Assembly: GCA_038025085.1 (NCBI GenBank)
Contig: CM076140.1
Span: 17,752,001-17,816,000 of the forward strand
Direction: 5' to 3'
DNA length: 64,000 bases
DNA from: Tetragonia tetragonoides
Lineage: Eukaryota; Streptophyta; Magnoliopsida; Caryophyllales; Aizoaceae
The notes under the pieces are model-generated. The model saw only the letters and a list, made by a program, of their open reading frames with translations. It was not told the DNA's origin and ran no database searches. Below, piece by piece: positions 1 through 9,900 of the stretch. Each line of letters opens with the position of its first letter. Position 1 is the stretch's first letter. The translations under genes and the position numbers were made by a program.

Positions 1-165
1 GCCGTAAATTATGGACGCCTGTCCCATGGTGTAGTCGTAAATCTCGGACGCCTAAACCATGGTTCAGGCGTCTGAGATTTACGCCTGAACCATGGGATAG
101 GCGTCCGTAATTTCCGTTTCTTCCATGGTCTAAACGTAATTTCAGACGCCTGTCCCTTGGTTCAC
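1..165. repeat. Array of palindromes at 33-bp period, left side of MULE
   Basis: Five modules are seen. Cores CCATGG lie at 24-29, 57-62, 90-95 and 123-128, and a variant CCTTGG at 155-160, giving steps of 33, 33, 33 and 32 bp. The best unit is a roughly 22-bp palindrome centred on AACCATGGTT with GGCG/CGCC ends, followed by an 11-bp spacer beginning TCTG. Outer modules are more degenerate. The array ends about 50 bp before the first transposase exon and runs off the left edge of the window. A sister array of different sequence but identical period lies upstream of the opposing PMD gene. Confidence 0.85.
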
Positions 166-218
166 TCGGTTTTGATAGACGTTTGAATTTAAGATTAAGC
201 TAACATTGTTTTCGTTAG

Positions 219-2913
219 GTTCCTTTGGAGCGGTTCGGTGGTGATGGTGTTGATTACAGTACGCATTTCGTCACTGATGAGTTATTTGATAGTGATACAG
301 ATGCAATTAATTGGGCAAAACAAATTGCCCTTACTATCGGGTTTGAGTTGATAATTTCGTCACACAAGAAGAATGGAAGCGTAAAATTGTTAAGATGCAA
401 TCGAGGTGAACGCTACAGAGGGGAATTAAGAGACTTAGATACTGCTGCTCGGAAGAATTCGAAAACAAAGGCTTGTAAATGTACGTTCCAGTTAAGAGCT
501 CAGCAAGTGTATGGGTCCAGTAGTTGGAGGATTGTCACATTGCCTGGGATTAGGGGTACGCACAACCATGACTTTGCTGTGTTTCCTGAAGGATATCGTC
601 AGATGAGTGGTCTTAGTCCTGGGTCAAAGAAACTCGTTCGTGACATGACTTCGGCACAAACAAAGCCATGTGCTATCTTGGCGGCTATTAAGGAAAAATT
701 TCCCGAGGACAATGCAACTAGACGGCATGTGTACAACCACAGAGATCGTATAAGGAAACTTGATTTTGAAGAGAGAGATGTCATTGGTCAGTTTCATCAT
801 TTAGCTGTGGAGAATAAGTACGTACATTGGACAAGAGCCGACCGAGCTACTAATGAGGTAACTCACGTGTTCATGGCACACCCTACATCAATTCAGTTAC
901 TTCGGTCTTTTCCTTGGTTGATTGGCTTAGATTCCACGTACAAAACAAACAAGTATAAGATGTCGTTTCTTGAGATAGTGGGGATGACTCCAAGCAATAA
1001 GAACTTCCTCATAGCTTATGCCATTATGAAGGATGAGACTCAGGCAAGCTATGCGTGGGTCTTAGATAAGTTGAGGATGCTTATTGGAAATGATGTACAC
1101 CCAACAGCAATTTTGACCGATCGTGAGCTAGGGTTGATGACACCTATTAGAGAGATATTTTCCGAGAGTGCCCATTTGCTCTGTACATGGCACATTAACA
1201 AAGTCGTTGAAGACAAAGTGTACAGACTTTGTGGAAAAGATAAGCTTGTCGCGCAGAGGTTCAAGAACGGGAGGTGGAAATTTATCATGGAAGCTTCCAC
1301 AGAAGCTGAGTACGATAGAGCAGTGCGTATGATGAAGGATAGTTGGAGGAATTACCCTCACGTGATATCCTATGTAGAGGAGACCTGGCTGAGATACAAA
1401 GAGATGTTTGTGGCTGCGTGGACGAATAAGGTGCTACACCTTGGCAACACTACGACTTGCAGGGTGGAGAGTGCACATGCCGCGCTAAAACAGTGGTTGA
1501 ACTCCTCAACTGGAGCTTTGGACAATGTTTGGAACAAGGCCAACAAGTCAATCGAGTCACAAATAACTGAGATCAAGTACACACTTGAAGACTGCAGAAG
1601 ACGAAGAAGTGTGATGTACTCGGGTTTCCCATTCAACTATCTGACCGGGTATATTTCCCATTACTGCTTAGAAATATTATGGGCTGAGCTGAACAGGATG
1701 AGAGAATTGAGTCACCAAGTATTTGATCGTTGCGGTTCTGTATTGAGATCCACTCATCAGATCCCATGTGCGTGTGAGTTGAAAACGGTCACGGATACGG
1801 GCAAGCCAATTAGCTTGAATAGTGTCCACAAATTTTGGCGAACACTCATTATTAGTGATGCAATGGAGATAGCTACGCTTGACATGACTGAGCATCCATC
1901 TGAGGACCATCGATACTTTCACTCTCTCGTCGACGAGGTTAACTCAAGCGACCCGGCAGTTGTGCGCAACATATCTGTCCTTATGAATGAGCAGCTTCAT
2001 CCTGAGGAAGCGAGTTACGTCGAGCCGGAAGCGAACACGACAGTCAGAGGTCGACCGAGAGGGAGTTCCTCTACCAGACGTGATCCTAGTTCATGGGAGT
2101 ACTCCCAGAGGGGTCGTGGTCGCCCTAGGTCATCCAGTTCGAGCCGCGGGCGTGGTCGTAGCTCATCCTCATCGAGTAACGTCGTGCGGAGTACTGGTAT
2201 GAAAACCCATAATTTATTAACATGTACATAATGTTGTTAATTACTTTTTGATAAGTACTATTAATGACTTTCTATTATATTATCTTGCAGCTGGACACGC
2301 AATAGATATCACTGAATTCTATCATGTTAACAAAATTCCGGGAATCATCATACCTTTCATTGAAGGATATCTCGATGTGCTTGGGGATTGTAATTGCGGT
2401 TTCCGTGTCATTGCGGACTACGTTTTCGGAGACCAAGAGCAATGGCGATTGACGAGAGTTTGCATTGCACACGAACTCTTAGCTAACCGAGCATTGTACG
2501 AAAACATATACGTTGAAGGGGTCGACGCTGGTTACCGCCGTATTATGTGGGACGGAGGTGCGTGTAACGATGATCACTGGATGATAGTAGTTGAGGATTT
2601 GTTCCCGATTGCCAACCTCTTCAATGCAGCGATTATGTTATTCGGATACGGCAGCGGAAGGGGGTTATATTCTTGTTACACAGTGCTACCGTTGCAAGCA
2701 CCTTCGACTGCTACACGTCCAAGTAGGGAAATTGTCATAGCTCATTTAGGTGATTCGTACATGCATTATATCCGTCTGAATTTAGCCTCAGATTTCCCTG
2801 TTCCTCCGATATGCGCAGCATGGTTTACTTCCCGTTCTGATAGTGTCGCTGGTTGGGAGCAAATGTATGTTAGGCGAAGAGCACATTGGGATCGTTTAGC
2901 GAGGTCGACGTAA
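219..2913 (+). CDS. MULE transposase with C-terminal OTU-like cysteine protease domain
   Basis: This gene would catalyse DNA cut-and-paste transposition in the nucleus. Exon 219-2196 follows an acceptor TTCGTTAG, a 94-bp intron follows (2197-2290, GTATGA...TTGCAG), and exon 2291-2913 keeps the frame, giving about 864 codons. The N-terminus is FAR1/MULE-like, with CKCTF and GTHNHD zinc-ligand residues. The DDE core shows GLDSTYKTNKYKMSF (first Asp) and ILTDRELGLM (second Asp), followed by CTWHINK typical of MULEs. A Ser/Arg/Gly-rich linker (about residues 605-655) leads to an OTU-like domain with GDCNCGFRVIADYVFG (nucleophile Cys) and a downstream MHYIRL histidine block. No in-frame ATG precedes the start of homology, so a short 5' exon probably lies further left. 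OTU domains on MULE proteins are known; their role is unproven. Confidence 0.85.
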
Positions 2914-3149
2914 TTGAATGTTTTGCGTGATTGTTATATTTTTCTACTTATATCATTGTCACATTTTTGTGTGATTGTTATATTTTGCCCCTTATATTTT
3001 TTCGTGATTATTGGAGTTAAATAAAACAACAAATTACAATAAAACAAAAAAGGTGAATAAGAAACAACAAATTACAATAACACAAATAAATAACAATAAC
3101 AATGAAACTCTTATATAAATATATAACAAATTCATCTAGGGTCAATACA
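2914..3149. other. Spacer between convergent MULE genes
   Basis: AT-rich sequence between the two stop codons, presumably holding both 3' UTRs and polyadenylation signals in opposite directions. It contains a short repeated AACAACAAATTACAATAA-type motif (about 3028-3080) and no open frame. Confidence 0.6.
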
Positions 3150-4964
3150 TCATTTGGCAGCCCGCCAATCTCTCATATACTCGTCCATAATCGATCGAGA
3201 ACCTTCCGCTTGCTCCGGAGGAATCAAACTAATGAAAGACTCAGCTGCGACGGCTAGACGATTCACCCACTGCAAAAAAGTAACAATGAGTGTGAGTTCA
3301 GAGATATGTAATACGTAAAAAAATATATATTTTAGTTAATCACTTACATAATCGCTGTTGGATCGTGGAGGAATCACAGAAACAGGTGCTGCATCGTCAC
3401 GTATCAGCACAGGGTGGGAGTGACGGTAGTACCATGCGAGGTAGTCATCCGTACATGCTGTGGGATCTAACGTGGATGCCTGAAACCCATGGAGACCAAG
3501 AATGTAAAATCCCGGGAACATACGCCAGGCATCAGATGACATCCGTACGGGGTAGACAACCTTGTACGAACGACTGCTCCATGACCTGATCGCTTTCTCT
3601 GGCCTAGTGATCGGGAAAGGGATACTCTGTACGTACCCGATTTGTCGTAAACAACGAGCAGGCATGTACGGTTCGATAATATCCCGATACCGTAGCCACC
3701 CCATGAATACAGTCCTCGGTACAGATACAACCGGGTCAGAACCGTACGGCAGCCACACCACCTAGGTAGAAATGTTGAAAGTTACGGTGAAGTAAAAAAA
3801 ACATAGCAAACGACGAAATAAATCATGAACACCGATAACTAAATGACGTACCTCTGGCGCTCGCAGCTGATCCAAGCGTCTACGTAAGGAGTGCAGTCGA
3901 ACCACGTCCTTGCCCTCAGCCTGGGCACTCCATACGGACGCACGGGGAGCCTCGTCGTCCCCGACAACCATCCGCTCCCGATGAGGTCGGAAGCAGGAAA
4001 AGTACTCGTATATCCATGCCTGGAGGAGAGTTAGGCATCCGCAGATGCCCTGAGAATCCCCGCGACTAGCTATACCGAGCTGACGATATAGGAAGGCGAG
4101 GGCAGCAGATCCCCAAGAGAACTCACGCGCCGTTCCGACACCGTCCATCACCTCCAACACGCAGGAGGGTCTAATACGGTTACCACTCTTGTCGACAAAC
4201 AAGGTGGATCCAATAAGTAACCACATCCAAGCTATCGCCTGGTTGTCCTCCATTCGGTCACGACAAAGGTCAAAAATCGACTCCATGAGGACCCCACCGC
4301 CCTGCCAGTAGCTAAACATCAGTTCATCTCGGGTGACCCCGAGAACCTCTATGGCCGTCGTCTGCAGCTGCCCATCCCGTCCCTCACTGGAAACGAGTTG
4401 TCCCTCTACAGGAATCCGAAGAATATGCCATACATCGTGCAACATGATCGTCATCTCTCCGAACGGCATGTGGAACGAGTTCGTATCCGGCTGCCACCTT
4501 TCAACGAATGCAGATATCAGGGGAAAGTCAATATGTCTGAACATAATGTCTGTCAGGTGTGATAACCCAGTCCCCTCGATCTTGGCCCTCAACTCGGCCG
4601 ACATCTCCGCTCGCCACTGACTCAGCCGCTGACAGACACTGAATCGGTTCTGACACTTCAAGAGACCCCTCGTCTCTCCATTCCACATACGAGACGCTAC
4701 GTGGCCCAGGAAGCTCGGTATGACGCTATCATCCACCGGCCCACCGGGCACAGGCCCTGTAACAAACCACGTAGTGTCGTCCTCCGCTCTAGATCGTTTG
4801 CTAGTACTGGACGACCCAGTACTAACAAACCTACCGCCTCTGCCCTTCACCACGCGCCAATCTGAGGATGATTCGTCACCAATCTGATCATCGTCCATGG
4901 ACTGATCCCCGGAGTAGAAATCGCTAGTTTCGTAATCGTGTTGCTCAGCAGTTATCTCCCTCAT
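3150..4964 (-). CDS. Plant mobile domain (PMD) protein, MAIN/PP7-long-like, carried by MULE
   Basis: Three exons read on the minus strand: 4964-3852, 3761-3348 and 3269-3150, with introns starting GTACGT and GTAAGT and ending CCTAG and TTGCAG; every junction is phase 0. The protein is about 548 aa from the ATG at 4964. The frame is open further upstream to 5063 without another ATG, so an upstream exon is possible. A charged, Ser-rich N-terminus precedes the PMD, seen in SAFVERWQPDTNSFHMPFGE, TIMLHDVWHILRIPVEG and AWMWLLIGSTLFVDKSGN. The C-terminal exon ends MRDWRAAK. PMD domains occur in host proteins MAIN and MAIL1 and in many plant transposons; their biochemical activity is not established. 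No stop or frameshift is seen, unlike the second PMD gene at 53314-56067. Confidence 0.85.
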
Positions 4965-5120
4965 CCGAACTGCCTCTCTCTGTCTCCGTACAGAGGCATC
5001 AATCCCGCGCGTCCTCGTGTGATGCGGTCCTGAACCAGCTAGTTCACTAAATAACCTCGGCACCGATTTACCGGCTCCTCCCCTCTATCATTTCACATTT
5101 TTAATTAATTAAACAATAAT

Positions 5121-5158
5121 CAATAATAATAATAATAATATTAATAATAATAACAATA

Positions 5159-5244
<86 letters not shown>
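5121..5244. repeat. TAA/ATA trinucleotide microsatellite
   Basis: More than 100 bp of almost uninterrupted TAA units sits between the PMD gene and the large palindrome. It gives spurious poly-Leu or poly-Tyr reading frames. It is a fragile, length-variable site, so element length may be polymorphic here. Confidence 0.97.
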
Positions 5245-5245
<1 letters not shown>

Positions 5246-5496
5246 TTTTTTTTTTTGTGTCGGTCGTCTGCCGATCTCGACTCACCCTTGGGTGAGTCGT
5301 CTGCCACCGGCGACTCACCCAAGGGTGAGTCGTCTGTCGATCTCGACTCCCCAAGGGTGAGTCGTCTGCTACAGGCGACTCACCCTTGGGCGAGTCGAGA
5401 TCGACAGACGACTCACCCTTGGGTGAGTCGCCGGTCGCAGACGACTCACCCAAGGGTGAGTCGAGATCGGCAGACGACCGACACAAAAAAAAAAAA
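5245..5496. repeat. 252-bp near-perfect palindrome built of 33-bp units
   Basis: The segment starts with 12 T and ends with 12 A. The arms 5245-5370 and 5371-5496 are reverse complements with few mismatches and about one indel. Inside, the cores CCTTGG or CCAAGG begin at 5286, 5319, 5351, 5384, 5417 and 5450 (steps 33, 32, 33, 33, 33). The local palindrome is GACTCACCCAAGGGTGAGTC with CG ends and an 11-bp spacer that often starts TCTG, as in the left array. It lies upstream of the minus-strand PMD gene. Transcription across it would give a long hairpin RNA. Confidence 0.92.
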
Positions 5497-6040
5497 CAAT
5501 CAACACAAATTCAATTCATGGTCATGGTCGCGATTCAATTCAAGGCAAAAAAAATTTCGAAAAGTTACCCCCTCGCCGCGATGCTCATGGTCGCCGCCTC
5601 CCTCGCCGTCGAAGCCTCTGCCGCTGCCGCTAGCCCCTGACATTCCGTTGTGATGGTGGTAGTGGTGGTGGTGGTGCCGTGAGTGGTGGTGGTTGCCGGT
5701 GTGATGGTGTGGTGGTGAGGATGAGTGAGAGTGAGTGAGGAAGAGAGGAAGGATGAGTGAGAGTGAGTGAGGAAGAGAGGAAAGATGAGTGAGTGAGAGT
5801 GAGTGAGGGCAAAATTGAAATTTATGAGGGCGGTAGGTAGTAATTTGGGGCGGTATTTAGCAATTCACTTGTTGAGGATTCAATGGCTAAGGCTTGACCC
5901 GACCCAGCCCGGCCCATTGCCAAGGTTTAAAGATTCCTGGGTTTAGCCCATAATTGACTAATTGTGCAACATCCGGTTGGCGTTGGCAGGTACACTCGGT
6001 TGGTGTTAGTTAGGTTGGGAATTGAGAGCAGTCCAGTTTA
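5497..6040. other. Intergenic region, MULE edge to methyltransferase leader
   Basis: It holds a GC-rich stretch (5570-5640), a GTGGTG-rich stretch (5650-5720) and a purine-rich minisatellite (5720-5808), then the presumed promoter of the methyltransferase gene. I see no convincing TATA box and no gene. Confidence 0.5.
5720..5808. repeat. 32-bp purine-rich minisatellite
   Basis: Two full copies (5720-5751 and 5752-5783) and one partial copy of a GATGAGTGAGAGTGAGTGAG-type unit. Confidence 0.85.
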
Positions 6041-6097
6041 TTGAGAGCCCACATTCATTATTCATCCCGAAATTTCACATCCAGCAGCATTAGCATA

Positions 6098-6270
6098 TGC
6101 TCAATCTCTCTCTCTCTCTCTCTCTTTCCCTCCTACCGACCCCACGCATCTCTCTCTCTCTCTCTCCTCTCTCCTCTCTCTCCTCTCTCTCTCTCTGCAT
6201 TCTTCTACTCATCTACTTTCAAGGTGCTTCTTACAGAATCCCTCAACTGGTAACTCTCTCTCTCTCTTTA
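6098..6270. repeat. CT-rich microsatellite in 5' leader of methyltransferase gene
   Basis: Interrupted CT runs lie just upstream of a plausible leader donor (AACTG|GTAACTC, about 6250). CT-rich leaders are common in plant genes, and this marks the likely first, non-coding exon. Frames through it are artefacts. Confidence 0.75.
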
Positions 6271-6904
6271 TATATATACATGTGTGTGTCTTAGGAATTA
6301 ATATGATCTGTGGGGAAAACATAAATAGGAGTCATTAGGTGTTATGGTTTGCAGTTTTTTAATTTTGGAATTGGGTTATTGCTCTGCAGATGAATTCTAT
6401 AGTAAAATATTGAAATAATTCATTTGTAGTATTCACTAATAAGTCAGTGGTTGTATAACTGAACCCAAAGCAATGAGAAAAATGTAGGGGTTTAGCCTTG
6501 TGAGAAAAAAAAAATCCCAAATGTAGTCTTTGAAAGGTTGATTTATTGATTGACCCATTGGTGAAATCTCTAAATGTTAAAGATTTCCCACTTGGGTCTT
6601 CTTTGTTTCTTGAACTATAGTTACTCATTGCTATTTTTGGTTTCTGGGTGTTGATTATTATCTTGTTGTTTGATGTCTGTTCATTGACTTGCACTTGACT
6701 TGTCCTTTTTTGTTTTTTATTAAACATGATTTCATTATTGTCTTTTTATGTTTACCCTTTACCTATTAAAATCTTAGCTTTAATTAGATTGGTCTCTCTT
6801 GCTGGTTCATGATGTTGGCTTCTGATGCAAGATGCAAATTTTTCAAATGCCCATGTTTAGAGCTATATCATTCACTAAGTTTGGTCTACTGTTATTTCAG
6901 GTGG

Positions 6905-9900
6905 ATGCTATATTGTAATGTAAGAGCTTGGAGAAGTTCTCATAAAATACTACAAGCTTGTATTATACCTTCTGTTGTATCTGTTAGTGACTATTACACT
7001 GTAGTATTGAGTGCAATGAGGGAAATTAAAGTAGGTCGCCCTACTGCTTTCTCGAGTGGTTCATCCGATGAAGAAGATCAGAATCAACCATCTACGTTGA
7101 CAAGTGAGGACAAACTTACATCTACATGTGTTCAGTACACACCCGAAATCGAGAAGACATATGTTCATCGTGTTTATGATGCAATTGCTCCCCATTTTAG
7201 TTCAACCCGTTTTGCTAAATGGCCAAAGGTTGCGGCATTTTTGGGATCCTTGCCTCGAGGATCTCTTATTCTGGATGCAGGATGTGGAAATGGGAAATAC
7301 TTGGGTTTAAATCCTGACTGCTTTTTCATAGGATGTGATATTAGTTCCGCCTTGGTTAGTATTTGTGCAGATAGAGGGGATGAAGTCATGGCTGCTGATG
7401 CCGTAAATTTGCCTTACAGGAATGGCTTTGGTGATGCAGCAATCTCTATTGCTGTATTGCATCACCTTAGTACTGAGAGTAGGAGGAGAAAAGCTATTGA
7501 AGAGCTGGTTCGAGTTGTTAAGAAGGGAGGCTTAGTCTTGATAACAGTATGGGCTGTGGAACAAGAGGACCAAGGTTTGTTAAGTAAATGGACTCCATTA
7601 TCCCATAAGTACCTAGATGAGTGGATTGGACCTGGAAGTCCACGTGTACGTAGCCCTCGGTCACGCAGCCTGCGCAGCATTCCTGAAAGTGAAGATTCTC
7701 GAGAGACATACAAAGAATCCATCAATTTCTTTAATACAGAGCTAGAGAAAACTGTGAAGATAAGTGACGAAGAAAAGGATACCTCAGTGACATCCAGTGA
7801 TGGTAGCCGTAAGGAAAACCAGCAAGAGTACTTTGTCCCTTGGCACTTACCCTATCATCGTGCTGAAGTTAGTGGCGCTTCTGCTTCTGCTGTCTCAAGT
7901 GGTCTGGCGAAAAAAGATGATAAGAAGGGTGCTGTAGTGTACAACAGATATTATCATGTTTTCAGTGAGGGTGAACTTGAAAGGTAATTGATTATATCTT
8001 GATATGATCCATATCTTGCCTTTCTACTACTTTGTTGTGCATCTTTCAGTAATTTATTGCTTTTCTGATGATTGTACTCTTAAAAGTATTTAATTACTTT
8101 GTTATTCATCCTTTTTCCTATGTCATGTTGCTTTTTGTAACCTCTAGGCTATTATGGTTAAAATTTAGAATGGGCTGCAAAAGGGAATATAACATATAAC
8201 TTGCAAGGAGAACGACCTGGTGGGGGGGGGGGGGAGGGGTTTCAATTGATGTATAGCTGAAAAAATTGCACTGAAATAATAAATGCTTGACGGCGAAATA
8301 ATTGGCATCATGGATTTCCAAGAAGGTAGAGGTCGTAAGTTTGCTGTAAGTTTCTGCTTGCTGTACTGACATATGTCCTTGAAAGATCTGTTAGAGTTGT
8401 GTACTGCTCAGAATGGGAATTGAGTTTTCGAATTTAGTTTCAACTTGCTTCCATGAGACATTTTATACTGCCTTCCTCCAACTCTATAGATATAAATCAA
8501 GTGAACTATGTCAAAGCATATAAACAGCTGATATAATAAACAAAATACAAGCTATGATATAAACATAACAAGGAGCCCGCAACTGTAAAGAGAAAAAGTA
8601 GACTGATTTTCTTTTACAATGAATTGATTTTAATGGGACAATTCTCCATGCTTACTCTACAAATACCTGTTTTCATGAACTAAGTTCCAACCGATTCTTA
8701 AATCCAACAGCTTTCCAATCTTAAATGAAAAAACAAACCTTAGTTCACTGTCAATTCCCTGTGGGCCCCAACTTTTCCATTCCATTTCAAAACATGCACC
8801 AGACATGGCCTGCAGCATAGAATCCAAACTGTTAAACCAAATCCCAAGTTATAATTGTATCTGAAAGAACGAAAACAGAAAAAAATTGTAGGCTCCATTT
8901 CCATGAAAAGTACTCTAGCTTTTTCTATATAGGAGTCATTGGAACTTCACTTGGATGTGGGAGCATTAACTCCTTTCCTAGGTTTTGGAGAAAGAAATTT
9001 TTTGGAAATCTGTGAAAGAGTCATGGGAGCTAGTATGTTGAATTAGCCATTTCAGATTCTTAACGGTCCTGTGAATACAGATTGTAGTAGTATTGGTTTG
9101 AAATTCCATATTTGTTTGAATCGTGTCCTTTTGGTTACAGATCTGTGAAAGGAAGCACATGCTCTTAGAGAATTATTATCATCTGGTATAGCCTATGGGA
9201 TCATTCTTAGCTGTAGAAACCCATGCAAGGCTGAAAAAATATGTGTAGATTTGGCTTTTTGTAGCTTGCTGGGAGGGGTAAGCCGTTGCTTGTAAAACCA
9301 AGTTACGCTGGGGGAATTTCTTAGGAATTTTGAATGCAGTTTCTGAGCAGGAAATTAGCAGCCTGGTAGTTTAGTTTTTTTGTGGAAAGTAGATTCATAA
9401 AAAATTATGGCGAAACAGCATATTGATAGTACTTCCAGTGGAGCAAATGCTAGTTGGCTGCCTAAATCAGGACAAAATGCCCAAATTGTGGCAATTCTCA
9501 GTGGAGCACATAGTTTTTATTTATTTTTGCAATCAAAAGAATTTCTACTAATTACCAATAGGATTTTTACAGTATATTCCATAGTGTCCCATAAACCATC
9601 TAACAGACAAATCACCCTCCAACAGCATTTAAGAGAGAACTCATACGAACCTTCTAGGAAGGACTCCATGAGTCTATTTACATCTGATACTTAGGTGAAA
9701 ACAAGAAAACATAGAACAGACTATAATTGACTCAGAAAAGCACAAAGCTTGAGATGCTTCTGTGCCCTGGAGCAGACCAGCAGCTGTATATGTCTCGCAG
9801 TTGCATTCACATCCAGCTTTTTGCCTTGGAAACACCGCATACTACGCTCTATCCAGATATGGCATATGGTCTCAGCATACAAGCCCGTAGAGCAATGGCG

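Larger units (their letters stand above)
1..5500. mobile_element. Mutator-like element (MULE) with OTU and antisense PMD genes
   Basis: The unit has a MULE transposase/OTU gene on + and a PMD gene on -, convergent with about 240 bp between their stop codons, bounded outside by the two 33-bp-period palindrome arrays. I could not define terminal inverted repeats or a target duplication: the left end is at or beyond base 1, and the right end is somewhere after 5496. The right boundary is placed at the end of the palindrome by inference. Both reading frames appear open through all inferred exons, which suggests a relatively young insertion. Confidence 0.7.

Noticed and set aside
225..230. TTG as start codon of the MULE transposase
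   Set aside because: A non-ATG start is unlikely. A splice acceptor at 217-218 and open frame before it suggest an upstream exon outside or at the edge of the window.
5055..5063. GTG as start codon of the MULE PMD gene
   Set aside because: It is only where the open frame begins after a stop. The first in-frame ATG is at 4964; an upstream exon remains possible.
5101..5486. Long frames with poly-Leu or poly-Tyr and repeated DSPKGES-type residues on both strands
   Set aside because: They are translations of the TAA microsatellite and of the palindrome. Both strands give the same start because the DNA is self-complementary. No start context or family signature.
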